Positions 28,287 through 36,993 of a stretch of 64,000 nucleotides of DNA are shown here, in pieces. The number at the start of each line of letters is the position of its first letter. Position 1 is the first letter of the stretch. Under the pieces are notes generated by a model, which saw nothing but the letters and a program-made list of their open reading frames with translations, ran no database searches and was not told the origin of the DNA. The position numbers and the translations under genes were made by a program. Source of the DNA: Arthrobacter zhaoxinii (lineage in GTDB: Bacteria > Actinomycetota > Actinomycetes > Actinomycetales > Micrococcaceae); the NCBI RefSeq assembly GCF_024385505.1, contig NZ_JANFLT010000001.1:124001-188000 (forward strand), read 5' to 3'.

Positions 28287-28304
28287 TATACTTGGACGTC
28301 CAAG
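28287..28304 (+). promoter_or_regulatory. Promoter -10 with overlapping perfect operator upstream of acyl-CoA dehydrogenase
   Basis: TATACT (28287-28292) overlaps the perfect 14-base palindrome CTTGGACGTCCAAG (28291-28304), 91 bases upstream of the chosen start. No good -35 is visible, which fits a regulated promoter. The mmsA promoter has the same layout. Confidence 0.7.
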
Positions 28305-28394
28305 GGTTTGGAAGAGCCGGTTCGTTTCTGCCGGGTCATGACGAAGGGATGTTCGCCCGTGCAGCCACAAAGACGTGCCACCGGTCAGGACCTC

Positions 28395-29576
28395 ATGGAG
28401 GAGAACACCGCGGCGGTCCCGCCGTTCCCGGACGTTGACCTCATGTACATCGCCGACCTGCTTCCTCCTGAGGAACAGGTCCGGTACCGGGAGGTCCGGA
28501 CCTTCCTCCAGTCCCGGATCCGGGCGGCTTCGATCGACTACTGGAACCGGGAGGAATTCCCCTTCGAGCTGGTCGCGGAGCTGGGGAAATACGGCCTCGG
28601 CGGGCTGCAGACGGACGGAACCTCGAAGCTGTTCAAGGGACTGATGTACGCGGAGGTCGCGCGGGCCGACGTTTCCCTCTCCGCACTGGTGGGGATCCAC
28701 AACGAACTGATCGTCGGCATGGTGAACCAGCTCGGCTCCGAGGAGCAGAAGGCGCGCTGGCTGCCGGGACTCACCGCCCTCACGCAGATCGGAGCCTTCG
28801 CCCTGACCGAGCCGGAGCACGGATCGGACATAGCCGGGGGGCTGGCCACCACGGCGCGCCGCGAGGGGGACGAGTGGGTGATCAACGGCGCCAAGCGCTG
28901 GATCGGCGCCGGCACCATCGCCGACTTTGCCCTCGTCTGGGCGAGGGACGCCGCCGACCAGCAGATTAAGTGCTTTCTCGTCGAGACGGACCGGCCCGGC
29001 TACACCGCGACAAAGATCGCGAACAAGATCGGGCTGCGGATCATGCAGAACGCGGACATCGTGCTCGACGAAGTCCGCATTCCGGCAGCCAACCTGCTGC
29101 CGGGTGCCACCGATTTTTCCAAAGCCAATGAACTGCTGCGCGATTCGCGTGCCTGGGTGGGCTGGCAGGCCGCCGGCATTCAGCTGGCCGCCTTCGACGT
29201 CGCCCGTTCCTATGCCCTGAGCCGGAAGCAGTTCGGCAAGGAGCTCGCCCGGTTCCAGCTGATCCAGCAGCAGCTGGCGGAAATCCTGGGCAATGCCTCC
29301 GTCTCGCTCGCACTGATGGCCCAGCTGGCCACCATCCAGCAGGACGGCAAGCTCGAGATGGTCCAGGCGGCGATGGCCAAATCCACCACTACCCGGCTGG
29401 CCCGGGCATCGGTGGCCATGGGGCGGTCCCTGCTGGGCGGCAACGGGATCAGCACGGACTATGAGATGGGCAAGCTGTTCGGCGATGCTGAAATCCTCTA
29501 CACCTACGAGGGCAGTTACGAGATCAATTCCCTGATTGTGGCGCGGGCCGTGACCGGGAAATCGGCATTCGTCTAG
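28395..29576 (+). CDS. Acyl-CoA dehydrogenase (isobutyryl-CoA/short branched-chain type candidate)
   Basis: FAD-dependent acyl-CoA dehydrogenase of about 393 residues. The FAD/substrate motif is GAFALTEPEHGSD (near 134-146), the central region runs RRWIG..TIADFALVWA, and the C-terminal catalytic glutamate lies in TYEGSYEINSL (near 372). Position and shared operator with the mmsA operon suggest the isobutyryl-CoA to methacrylyl-CoA step; a glutaryl-CoA-like length and sequence cannot be excluded. The start is uncertain: ATG at 28395 has AGGA six bases upstream and gives family length, but ATG 28338 and GTG 28359 are in frame. Confidence 0.85.
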   Translation: MEENTAAVPPFPDVDLMYIADLLPPEEQVRYREVRTFLQSRIRAASIDYWNREEFPFELVAELGKYGLGGLQTDGTSKLFKGLMYAEVARADVSLSALVGIHNELIVGMVNQLGSEEQKARWLPGLTALTQIGAFALTEPEHGSDIAGGLATTARREGDEWVINGAKRWIGAGTIADFALVWARDAADQQIKCFLVETDRPGYTATKIANKIGLRIMQNADIVLDEVRIPAANLLPGATDFSKANELLRDSRAWVGWQAAGIQLAAFDVARSYALSRKQFGKELARFQLIQQQLAEILGNASVSLALMAQLATIQQDGKLEMVQAAMAKSTTTRLARASVAMGRSLLGGNGISTDYEMGKLFGDAEILYTYEGSYEINSLIVARAVTGKSAFV

Positions 29577-29706
29577 GCGGCCGGGAAATTGCGCCGCCGC
29601 ACCGGCTGTCCCGGCCCGATGCCGCACGGCCGGCGCGCGTTAGGCGTGCACGTGAGGCATGTGGGACACTGGAGGGCAGAACTTTCAAGAATCGAAGGAG
29701 GCAGCT

Positions 29707-29781
29707 ATGAGCAAGCGTGCACGCAAGCGTCGTGACCGTAAGCGCGGCGGCGCTAACCACGGTAAGCGTCCCAACGCCTAA
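29707..29781 (+). CDS. Ribosomal protein bL37-like, 24 residues
   Basis: Tiny, strongly basic protein of 24 residues that starts MSKRARKRRDRKRGG and ends ANHGKRPNA. This matches the actinobacterial large-subunit protein bL37 described from mycobacterial ribosomes, including the C-terminal NHGKRPN signature (established knowledge, recalled). An AAGGAGG Shine-Dalgarno lies five bases before the ATG and a strong terminator follows, so this is a dedicated transcript despite its size. It converges with rsrA. Confidence 0.85.
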   Translation: MSKRARKRRDRKRGGANHGKRPNA

Positions 29782-29819
29782 GCAGAGCTTAGGTAGCCGC
29801 GTGACCAGTTGGTCAGGCA

Positions 29820-29860
29820 AAAAGAACCCCCGGAACCAATTGGTGCCGGGGGTTCTTTTA
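29820..29860. terminator. Bidirectional terminator between bL37 gene and rsrA
   Basis: A 14-base-pair stem AAAAGAACCCCCGG/CCGGGGGTTCTTTT (29820-29833 with 29846-29859) surrounds a loop that itself contains the palindrome ACCAATTGGT. A-run on one side and T-run on the other serve both convergent genes. Confidence 0.92.
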
Positions 29861-29891
29861 CGTCTGCGACTGTTACGCCGCATCGGAAATC

Positions 29892-30152
29892 CTAGTGGTC
29901 TGCCGTCTGGATCTGGCTGATGCGCGTGAGGATGCTGGCCTTCAGCGTCTCAGGCGCCGCCTCGGTGCAGGACCGTTTCACGACTGAACGGATCACGCAC
30001 TCCAGGTCATGTTCCTGGGCGCACTCCGGGCACCCGTCGAGGTGCTCCTTGATTTCCACGAGGTCGTCGTGGGACAGGGCGCCGTCCAGGTATTCGTACA
30101 GCCGTTCGATGCGGGCGTCGTCGCAATCGCCCAGGCTCTGGCAATCGCTCAT
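29892..30152 (-). CDS. rsrA: Zinc-containing anti-sigma factor (RsrA type)
   Basis: ZAS-family anti-sigma factor of 86 residues that holds SigR inactive under reducing conditions. The zinc motif H37-x3-C41-x2-C44 (HLDGCPEC) is intact, and C10 near the N-terminus corresponds to the cysteine that forms the regulatory disulfide in RsrA. Disulfide stress would expel zinc and free the sigma factor. The ATG overlaps the sigR stop (ATGA at 30149-30152), ensuring matched synthesis. Confidence 0.93.
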   Translation of the reverse strand: MSDCQSLGDCDDARIERLYEYLDGALSHDDLVEIKEHLDGCPECAQEHDLECVIRSVVKRSCTEAAPETLKASILTRISQIQTADH

Positions 30153-30832
30153 AGCTCATTCCCCTGTTTCTTGGTTGATGCGCCGGCGGCTTCGGCTGCG
30201 GGCAATTTGCCCTTGATGCCGCGTTCATGTGCGTACTCCGCCAGGAGCTCGCGCAGCATCTTGCGCCCGCGGTGCAACCGCGACATCACGGTGCCGATCG
30301 GCGTGTTCATGATTTCTGAAATTTCCTTGTACGCGAACCCCTCCACATCGGAGAAGTAGACGGCAAGCCGGAACTCCTCCGGAATGGACTGCAGGGCGTC
30401 CTTGACATCGGAATCCGGCAGGTGGTCCAGCGCGACCGCTTCAGCGGACCGGAGTCCGGTGGAGCTGTGCTCCGCCGCGCGGGCCAGCTGCCAGTCCTCA
30501 ACACCGTCGGAGTTGGCCTGCAGGGGCTCCCGCTGCCGCTTCCGGTAGAGGTTGATGTACGTGTTGGTCAGGATCCGGTACAGCCAGGCCTTGAGGTTCG
30601 TCCCCGGCCGGTACTGGTGAAAAGCGGAGAACGCTTTGGTGTAGGCCTCCTGCACCAGGTCCTCCGCGTCGGAGGGATTGCGCGCCATGCGCATGGCCGC
30701 CGAATAGAGCTGGTCCACATACTGCATGGCGTCCTGCTCAAAGCGAAGCTTGCGTGCCTCATCCGTTTCGGTGGCAACATCGAGCTCGAAGTCTTCCACG
30801 TGGGGGCTGCCTTCCGGCGCATCAGTTCTCAT
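30149..30832 (-). CDS. sigR: RNA polymerase sigma factor SigR/SigH (thiol-oxidative stress ECF)
   Basis: Group IV (ECF) sigma factor of 227 residues directing the disulfide-stress regulon (thioredoxin, mycothiol, protein quality control). Region 2 (about 30-100) includes [22 protein letters not shown] and the [19 protein letters not shown] segment; region 4 (about 145-200) carries the helix-turn-helix [23 protein letters not shown]. The ATG at 30832 has GGGAGGT directly upstream, rather close. The frame continues open to 31066, with an in-frame ATG at 30955 that would add 41 residues, reminiscent of the long unstable isoform known in Streptomyces. Operon with rsrA. Confidence 0.92.
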   Translation of the reverse strand: MRTDAPEGSPHVEDFELDVATETDEARKLRFEQDAMQYVDQLYSAAMRMARNPSDAEDLVQEAYTKAFSAFHQYRPGTNLKAWLYRILTNTYINLYRKRQREPLQANSDGVEDWQLARAAEHSSTGLRSAEAVALDHLPDSDVKDALQSIPEEFRLAVYFSDVEGFAYKEISEIMNTPIGTVMSRLHRGRKMLRELLAEYAHERGIKGKLPAAEAAGASTKKQGNEL

Positions 30833-30929
30833 CACCTCCCAGTCTACGGTGCGGGCCGGAACCCGTACGTGTAGCTTCGGCCCGCGGACATTCCGCGCTG
30901 TAGTCAGCGTGGCGGCTGGCACGATGCAT
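30822..30929 (-). CDS. Possible leader ORF overlapping the sigR start, 35 codons
   Basis: An ATG at 30929 preceded by AGGAG opens a 35-codon frame ([19 protein letters not shown]...) that ends with TGA at 30822-30824, running ten bases past the sigR start in another frame. Its ribosome site is better spaced than that of sigR, so it could couple or limit sigR translation. It has several His residues and one Cys; no known family. Coding status is speculative. Confidence 0.35.
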   Translation of the reverse strand: MHRASRHADYSAECPRAEATRTGSGPHRRLGGDEN

Positions 30930-30943
30930 TTCTCCTGACTGTC

Positions 30944-30970
30944 GACAAAGCACATCCTGATACCCGTTCC
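30944..30970 (-). promoter_or_regulatory. Candidate SigR-dependent autoregulatory promoter
   Basis: On the minus strand GGAAC (30966-30970) is followed after 19 bases by GTC (30944-30946), close to the SigR/SigH consensus GGAAY-N17-19-GTT. It would give a leader of about 105 nt before sigR and excludes the ATG at 30955. Positive autoregulation is known for this sigma factor family. Confidence 0.45.
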
Positions 30971-31143
30971 AACGACGGCGCCCGGCCCCCTATTCCCGCC
31001 CCTCCCCCGGGCAACGGCCAGGCGGACCCGGGCGGCACGCGAACGCGCACGTGTGCGTTGCCGCAAAATGCCAGACTAAGGTGGAAGCAGCACCACATGC
31101 CGTTTTTGTACGCGTCACTGATGAATTTCCCAGGAGTGCACTT

Positions 31144-31692
31144 ATGTCGATAGTCCGTTTGATTGCCCGCCCGTTGCTCGCCACCGGTTTCGTAGCCGTA
31201 GGCGTTGAGCGCCTTCGGAATGCTGACCAGACCGCTGAACAGCTCACCCCCACGCTGAAGAAGATCGGCAGCACCGTTCCTTCGGCCGCAGCCTTCACGT
31301 CCAACCCCGCTCTCGTAGCCAAGGTTGTCGGCTACACGCAGGTAGGCGCTGCCTCGATGCTCGGCATGGGCAAGTTCGCCCGTCTGGCATCCCTCCTGCT
31401 GGCCGGAACCGCCGCCCTGAACTCCGTGGTGGAGTACCGCAACGCCGAGGCTTCCACCGCCGCAGAGCGCAAGGAACGGCGCAACCAGCTGCTCAAGAAC
31501 CTCTCCCTCATCGGCGGCGTCCTGCTCGCCGCCGTCGACACCAACGGCCGTCCGGGCCTGGCCTGGCGTGCCGGCCACCTGGCCTCGGATACCAGCCGCA
31601 GGACCCGGGCAGTATCGAAGTCGGTTTCGAAGGGCACACGCAAGCAGCTCAAGGCCGTGTCCCACGCCGCTTCGGACATCGTCGGTTCCTAG
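31144..31692 (+). CDS. DoxX family membrane protein
   Basis: Membrane protein of 182 residues, with an N-terminal segment ([17 protein letters not shown]) and further hydrophobic segments near 65-85, 90-105 and 130-145, in line with the four-helix DoxX family. It has a basic, Ser/Lys-rich cytoplasmic tail (about 150-182). DoxX proteins of actinobacteria are linked to thiol or oxidative stress at the membrane; proximity to sigR-rsrA is suggestive only. ATG at 31144 with CAGGAG eight bases upstream. Five bases separate its stop from aroA. Confidence 0.8.
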   Translation: MSIVRLIARPLLATGFVAVGVERLRNADQTAEQLTPTLKKIGSTVPSAAAFTSNPALVAKVVGYTQVGAASMLGMGKFARLASLLLAGTAALNSVVEYRNAEASTAAERKERRNQLLKNLSLIGGVLLAAVDTNGRPGLAWRAGHLASDTSRRTRAVSKSVSKGTRKQLKAVSHAASDIVGS

Positions 31693-31697
31693 CAGCA

Positions 31698-33020
31698 ATG
31701 AGTGCTCCGAATGCCGGGGTGCCGGCCAGCTGGCCGGCACCCTTCGTGACCTCGCCCGTGGACGCAACCGTCTCGGTGCCGGGTTCGAAGTCGCTGACCA
31801 ACCGATATCTGGTCCTGGCCGCCCTTGCGGACGGCAGGTCCAGGTTGCGGGCACCCCTGCATTCGCGGGATTCGGAGCTGATGGTCTCCGCCCTGCGGAG
31901 CCTCGGAGCAACAGTTACGGAGATCAGCGGCGACGGCGCCTTCGGCCCTGACCTGCTGGTTGATCCCCTCCCCGCAGCAGCCCCGGGTACGCGCCGGGTG
32001 GACTGCGGCCTGGCCGGAACGGTGATGCGTTTCGTGCCGCCCCTGGCTGCCCTCGCCGGCGGCACCACCGCGTTCGACGGTGACCCGCATGCCCGTACCC
32101 GGCCCATGGGCGCCGTCATCGACGCCCTGCGCGCCCTCGGCGTCCGGGTTGACGACGGCGGCACCGGGGCCCTTCCCTTCACCGTCACCGGCTCCGGGCG
32201 CATCGCCGGAGGCCGCCTGGAGATCGACGCCGGAGCCTCCTCCCAGTTCGTCTCGGCCCTGCTGCTCGCAGCACCGCGCTTCGATGACGGACTGCACCTC
32301 GTCCACCGGGGCAGCACACTGCCCAGCCCGGACCACATTGCCATGACCGTCTCGGTGCTGCGCGGCGTCGGAGTGGACGTTGATGACTCCGTCCCGAACG
32401 AATGGCGTGTGGCTCCCGGCCCCGTAGCCGCCTTCGACACCGTGGTTGAACCGGACCTGTCCAACGCCGGCCCCTTCCTCGCCGCGGCACTTGTTACGGG
32501 CGGGACGGTCCGGATGACCGGCTGGCCCGCCTCCACCACCCAGGTGGGCGACAAATGGCGGACCATCCTCCCGGCGCTCGGAGCCTCCGTGCATCTGGCG
32601 GACGGGACCCTCACCGTCACCGGCACCGGCCGCATCACCGGCGCAGACCTGGCCGACACCAGCGAACTGGCCCCCACGGTTGCCGCCGTCTGCGCCCTGG
32701 CCGACTCGCCGTCGACCCTTACCGGCATTGCCCACCTGCGCGGCCACGAAACCGACCGGCTGGCCGCCCTCGTCACCGAAATCCGCCGGCTCGGCGGAGA
32801 CGCGGAGGAAACAGCGGACGGTCTGGTGATCCGGCCCGCGGAACTGCACGCCGGCACCTGGGAGACCTATGCCGACCACCGGATGGCCACCGCCGGCGCA
32901 CTGATCGGCCTCGCCGTTCCCGGCGTCGTCGTCCGAGACATTGACACCACAGCCAAGACACTGCCCCAGTTCCCCGAACTCTGGCAGCAGCTGACCCGAT
33001 CGGCGGGAGCCAGACCATGA
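31698..33020 (+). CDS. aroA: 3-phosphoshikimate 1-carboxyvinyltransferase (EPSP synthase)
   Basis: Sixth enzyme of the shikimate pathway, 440 residues, joining phosphoenolpyruvate and shikimate-3-phosphate. The N-terminal [19 protein letters not shown] block (near 28-46) and the second signature region near [15 protein letters not shown] and [10 protein letters not shown] are present. It overlaps rsgA as ATGA (33017-33020). The aroA-rsgA linkage downstream of sigR-rsrA is a conserved actinobacterial arrangement. The ribosome site before the ATG is weak, hinting at coupling to the DoxX gene. Confidence 0.95.
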   Translation: MSAPNAGVPASWPAPFVTSPVDATVSVPGSKSLTNRYLVLAALADGRSRLRAPLHSRDSELMVSALRSLGATVTEISGDGAFGPDLLVDPLPAAAPGTRRVDCGLAGTVMRFVPPLAALAGGTTAFDGDPHARTRPMGAVIDALRALGVRVDDGGTGALPFTVTGSGRIAGGRLEIDAGASSQFVSALLLAAPRFDDGLHLVHRGSTLPSPDHIAMTVSVLRGVGVDVDDSVPNEWRVAPGPVAAFDTVVEPDLSNAGPFLAAALVTGGTVRMTGWPASTTQVGDKWRTILPALGASVHLADGTLTVTGTGRITGADLADTSELAPTVAAVCALADSPSTLTGIAHLRGHETDRLAALVTEIRRLGGDAEETADGLVIRPAELHAGTWETYADHRMATAGALIGLAVPGVVVRDIDTTAKTLPQFPELWQQLTRSAGARP

Positions 33021-34132
33021 CACGCAGCACCAGCGGCTGGGACGAGTCCGACGTCCGCGTCCGCCCCAACAAAAAGGGCTCCCGGCCCCGCACCAAGGAC
33101 CGCCCCGCCCATGACGACGCCGTCATCGGCCGGATCATCACCGTGGACCGCGGCCGCTATACCGCCGTGGTGGATGAAGACACCGACGCCGAACGCACCG
33201 TTATTGCCGCCCGTGCCCGCGAACTGCGGCGCACCCCGGTGGTGGCCGGAGACCTGGTGGCACTGGTCGGCGACGTCACCGGCGCCCCGGATACCCTCGC
33301 CCGGCTGGTCCGCGTCGAGGAACGCCGAACCCTGCTGCGCCGCAGCGCCGACGACACGGATCCGGTGGAACGCGTGGTGGTGGCCAACGCCGACCAGCTG
33401 GTGATCGTGGTGGCCGCGGCCAACCCCGAACCCCGCACCGGCTTCATCGACCGCGCCCTCGTGGCGGCGTACGACGCCGGGATCTCCCCCGTCCTGTGCA
33501 TCACCAAGGCGGACATCAAGGACCCGGCCGACCTGCTGGCCAACTACGAACACCTGGACATGGACGTCATCATCAGCCGCACCGCCGCAGCTGACGCGTC
33601 CGGCATCGACGCGCGCTCCGACGACGGCCTGTCCGCCCGCCTGCAGGGCACCGCGATCGAGGCCCTCCACGAGGTACTCAAGGGCAACGTCAGTGTCCTG
33701 GTGGGCCCCTCAGGCGTCGGCAAATCCACCCTCGTCAACGCCCTGACGGGTTCCGCCCGTGCCACCGGCGGCGTCAATGCCGTCACCGGACGCGGCCGGC
33801 ACACCTCCTCCTCCGCCCTGGCGCTGCGGCTGAGCGATTCACCGGCAGGCAGCTGGATCATCGACACCCCGGGTATCCGCTCCTTCGGCCTGGCCCATGT
33901 GGACCCGGACCGGATCCTGCAGGCCTTCCCCGACCTGGAGCCGGGCACCGCGGACTGCGAACGCGGCTGCCGGCACGATTCGGTCGCCGTCGGCTGCGGG
34001 CTGGACCCGTGGGTGGAAGGCGGACACGCCGGCCCCGCCGGACCCGCACGGCTTGCCTCCCTGCGCCGGCTGCTGGGTACCGGCACCCGCACGGAGAACA
34101 AGTCCTCCGCCAAGGAGCTTGGCGAGCAATAG
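33017..34132 (+). CDS. rsgA: Ribosome small subunit-dependent GTPase A
   Basis: Circularly permuted GTPase of 371 residues that checks late 30S subunit maturation. An N-terminal OB fold (about 30-105) is followed by the permuted G domain with G4 (CITKADI, near 160), G1 (GPSGVGKST, near 231-239) and G3 (DTPGIRSFG, near 282-290). The C-terminal zinc motif includes [12 protein letters not shown] (near 314-327). A basic N-terminal extension ([15 protein letters not shown]) is usual in actinobacteria. Start overlaps the aroA stop. Confidence 0.94.
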   Translation: MTRSTSGWDESDVRVRPNKKGSRPRTKDRPAHDDAVIGRIITVDRGRYTAVVDEDTDAERTVIAARARELRRTPVVAGDLVALVGDVTGAPDTLARLVRVEERRTLLRRSADDTDPVERVVVANADQLVIVVAAANPEPRTGFIDRALVAAYDAGISPVLCITKADIKDPADLLANYEHLDMDVIISRTAAADASGIDARSDDGLSARLQGTAIEALHEVLKGNVSVLVGPSGVGKSTLVNALTGSARATGGVNAVTGRGRHTSSSALALRLSDSPAGSWIIDTPGIRSFGLAHVDPDRILQAFPDLEPGTADCERGCRHDSVAVGCGLDPWVEGGHAGPAGPARLASLRRLLGTGTRTENKSSAKELGEQ

Positions 34133-34233
34133 CCTTCCCCGCCCGGTCGAAGGCCGCGGGATTTACCAGGACATCGCCCGCTAACGGGTGTAATGCGGGG
34201 ATGTGCCCGCCGACTAAGGATAAGTTGGACAGT

Positions 34234-35043
34234 ATGCCGTTCGTTCAGAACTACAACGATGACCTGCGCTTGGCCCACGTAATGGCCGACTCCGTGGATG
34301 ACCAGACCATGTCCCGCTTCCGGGCCCTGGACCTGAAGATCGAGACCAAGCCGGACTTCACCCCGGTCACCGATGCCGACAAGGCCGCCGAAGATGCCAT
34401 CCGCGGGCAGCTCTCCCGCGCCCGTCCCCGTGACGCCGTCCTGGGCGAGGAATTCGGTTCCAGCGGCTCCGGCCCGCGGCGCTGGATCATCGATCCGATC
34501 GACGGCACCAAGAACTTCATCCGCGGCGTCCCCGTCTGGGCCACCCTGATCTCCCTGGTCGACGACGGCGTCCCGGTGGTCGGTCTTGTCAGCGCCCCGG
34601 CGCTGGGCAAGCGCTGGTGGGCAGCCACCGGTACCGGGGCCTACATGGGCCGGTCCCTGGCCGCGGCGACCCGGCTGCATGTCTCCAACGTGTCCCGGCT
34701 GTCCGACGCGTCAATGTCCTACTCCAGCCTTGGCGGCTGGAAGGACCGCGGCAATCTCGAAGAGTTCCTGGACCTGACCGAGTCCGTATGGCGCACCCGT
34801 GCCTATGGCGATTTCTGGTCCTACTGCATGGTGGCCGAAGGCGCCGTGGACATTGCCTGTGAGCCCGAGCTCAACCTTTATGACATGGCTGCCCTTGTAC
34901 CGATCATCACCGAGGCCGGCGGCCGTTTCTCCTCCCTCGAGGGGGAAGACGGGCCGTTCGGCGGTAACGCCCTGGCCACCAACGGGACGCTCCACAGCGA
35001 AGTGCTGCAGCGGCTGAATCCCGATCTGGACGACCTCCTGTAA
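34234..35043 (+). CDS. hisN: Histidinol-phosphatase, inositol monophosphatase family
   Basis: Mg2+-dependent phosphatase of 269 residues. It has the family motifs GEEFGSSG (E near 71), WIIDPIDGTKNFIRG (D near 90 and 93) and the C-terminal LYDMAALVPIITEAGG (D near 212). The actinobacterial subgroup with VPVWATLISL removes phosphate from L-histidinol phosphate in histidine synthesis; an inositol-phosphatase role is the alternative. The ATG at 34234 was chosen for family length; its ribosome site is poor, and the in-frame ATG at 34201 would add 11 residues. Confidence 0.87.
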   Translation: MPFVQNYNDDLRLAHVMADSVDDQTMSRFRALDLKIETKPDFTPVTDADKAAEDAIRGQLSRARPRDAVLGEEFGSSGSGPRRWIIDPIDGTKNFIRGVPVWATLISLVDDGVPVVGLVSAPALGKRWWAATGTGAYMGRSLAAATRLHVSNVSRLSDASMSYSSLGGWKDRGNLEEFLDLTESVWRTRAYGDFWSYCMVAEGAVDIACEPELNLYDMAALVPIITEAGGRFSSLEGEDGPFGGNALATNGTLHSEVLQRLNPDLDDLL

Positions 35044-35045
35044 CT

Positions 35046-35828
35046 GTGGGCATTTCCGGACCCCGGCTCGAGGCACTGCGCCGCCGGCAGCTGGCGGACA
35101 GCTACCAGGCGGGCGGGGAACACTATGACCGCATCCGCCCCGGCTATCCCGCCGAGGCCGTGCGCTGGCTGTTCGACCGTCCCGCCGGCCCGGACTCCCC
35201 TGCGGTACGGGACGTGGCCGACGTCGGCGCCGGCACCGGAAAGTACACCCGTGAACTGCGTGCCGCCGGGTTGAATGCCGTCGCCGTGGACCCGTCCCGG
35301 GACATGCTCGAGCAGCTGTCCCGGCTGCTGCCGGAGGTTCCGGTGAAGGTCGGCACGGCCGAAGATACGGGCCTTCCCCCGTCCTCCCTGGACGCCGTGA
35401 CCGTGGCCCAGGCCTGGCACTGGTGCGACCCGGCGGCAGCCGGCCGGGAGTTCGACCGCATCCTGCGGCCGCACGGCGTCGTCGGCCTGGTGTGGAACCA
35501 GCTGGACGTGAGCGTGCCGTGGGTCCACCGCTATTCACGCATCATCCATGCCGGCGATGTCCTCCGGCCGGGCTTCCGGCCGGAGCCCGGCCCCGGCTTT
35601 CGACTGGACGAGTCCTCTACAGTGGCCTGGACGCAGCCAATGACGCCCGAAGACCTGTTCGAGCTGGCCCGGTCGCGGGCGTTCTATCTTTCGGCCAGCC
35701 CCGCCGCCCGGCAGAAACTCACCACGAACCTGTCCTGGTACCTGTACGAACACCTGGGCCACGCCCCCGGGGACGTGCTGGACCTGCCGTACCTCACGCT
35801 GACCTGGCGGGCGGTACGGACGGCCTGA
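35046..35828 (+). CDS. Class I SAM-dependent methyltransferase
   Basis: Methyltransferase of 260 residues with the AdoMet-binding motif VADVGAGTGKYTREL (near 58-72) and the acidic strand end VAVDPSRDML (near 79-88). An early GGEHYDRIRPGYP segment is typical of the trans-aconitate/ubiquinone-like methyltransferase group. Substrate unknown. GTG start two bases after the hisN stop, so it belongs to the same transcript. No own ribosome site is visible, implying translational coupling. Confidence 0.85.
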   Translation: MGISGPRLEALRRRQLADSYQAGGEHYDRIRPGYPAEAVRWLFDRPAGPDSPAVRDVADVGAGTGKYTRELRAAGLNAVAVDPSRDMLEQLSRLLPEVPVKVGTAEDTGLPPSSLDAVTVAQAWHWCDPAAAGREFDRILRPHGVVGLVWNQLDVSVPWVHRYSRIIHAGDVLRPGFRPEPGPGFRLDESSTVAWTQPMTPEDLFELARSRAFYLSASPAARQKLTTNLSWYLYEHLGHAPGDVLDLPYLTLTWRAVRTA

Positions 35829-35895
35829 TGCGCCGGCTCTCCCGCCTACATACAATTGTCGAAATCCGGCGTGATGGGTGCAGGGAGAAATGCAC

Positions 35896-36987
35896 ATGGT
35901 TTTCACCTTCGGCATCGAAGAAGAGTTCCTCCTGATGGACGCCCGGACCGGGCTTCCCACCGGAGCCCAGGAACTGACGCGCGCGCTGATCACCCCGGAG
36001 CATGGCTCGTTCACTACTTCCGCCGAACTGCTGGACGCACAGGTAGAGAGCTCCACCCGGATCTGCACCACCAGGCACGAAGCCCTGGACGCGCTGCTGG
36101 GGTTCCGGTCCCGGCTGGCAGCGGCGGCAGCGGCAGCGGGGGTACGCGTAGCCGCCACGGGTGCGGCGCCGCGGATCGCCGATGTGCCTCCCGTGCTCAA
36201 TTCCTCGGACCGGTACCGGCGGATGGGCGTCCTGACCGGCGCCGTGGCACACGAACAGTACGTCAACGGCACCCATATCCACGTGGGCATTGACTCCCGC
36301 GACACCGGTGTACGGGTCTTGAACGGACTCCGCCCCTGGCTCGCCCTGCTGGGTGCCGTTGCCGCCAACTCCCCCTATTGGCGCGGACAGGACAGCAGCT
36401 TCGCCAGCTGGCGGATGGTCCACTACCGGCGCTGGTCGGTCCAGGGCTGTCCGCCGGTTTTCTCCGATGCGCAGGACTATGCCCGGAGGCTTCAGGGGCT
36501 GCTGGACACCGACGTGGTGCTCGACGCCGGGCACGTCGGCTGGGCGGCCCGGCTGTCCGAAAACTTCCCGACGGTGGAGATCCGGATTGCCGACGCCCAG
36601 TTGGAGGCCCGGGACACCCTGCTGCTGGCGGCCCTGGTGCGGGCACTGGTGGATACGCTGGCGTCGGCCGTGCCGTCATCCGTACCGGTGGCTGTCCCCG
36701 ATCCGGAGCTGCTCGATGTCGGACTGTGGCAGGCCGCCCGTTTCGGCATGCACGGGAACCTCGTGTCGCATCCCGGCGGCAGCATTCCCGCGGCCGAGCA
36801 CCTGTCCGCCCTGCTGGAGTTCGTTGCGCCGGCGCTGGAGGACGCCGGTGACTCCGATTTTGTGGCTTCGGGTGTGGCTCGGCTGCAGGGCATGGGCACC
36901 GGTGCCGACCGGCAGCGCGCCGCAGTCCGGTCCGGCGGCTATGCGGAGCTGGCGGATCTGTACAGCCGCAGCCTGACCGCCCAGTAA
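35896..36987 (+). CDS. Carboxylate-amine ligase YbdK-type (glutamate-cysteine ligase family 2)
   Basis: ATP-dependent ligase of about 363 residues of the GCS2 family, starting MVFTFGIEEEFLLMD with the metal/substrate glutamates, and containing NGTHIHVGID (near 124-133). These proteins have weak gamma-glutamylcysteine synthetase activity in vitro; the true substrate is unclear, and actinobacteria use mycothiol rather than glutathione. The ATG at 35896 follows GGGAG at good distance; ATG 35890 and GTG 35878 are alternatives. Converges with the glucosidase gene, stops six bases apart. Confidence 0.87.
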   Translation: MVFTFGIEEEFLLMDARTGLPTGAQELTRALITPEHGSFTTSAELLDAQVESSTRICTTRHEALDALLGFRSRLAAAAAAAGVRVAATGAAPRIADVPPVLNSSDRYRRMGVLTGAVAHEQYVNGTHIHVGIDSRDTGVRVLNGLRPWLALLGAVAANSPYWRGQDSSFASWRMVHYRRWSVQGCPPVFSDAQDYARRLQGLLDTDVVLDAGHVGWAARLSENFPTVEIRIADAQLEARDTLLLAALVRALVDTLASAVPSSVPVAVPDPELLDVGLWQAARFGMHGNLVSHPGGSIPAAEHLSALLEFVAPALEDAGDSDFVASGVARLQGMGTGADRQRAAVRSGGYAELADLYSRSLTAQ

Positions 36988-36993
36988 CTGCCT

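Noticed and set aside
34201-34233. Riboswitch or other structured leader before hisN
   Set aside because: The 100-base gap after rsgA shows no conserved aptamer motif and no terminator-like stem.
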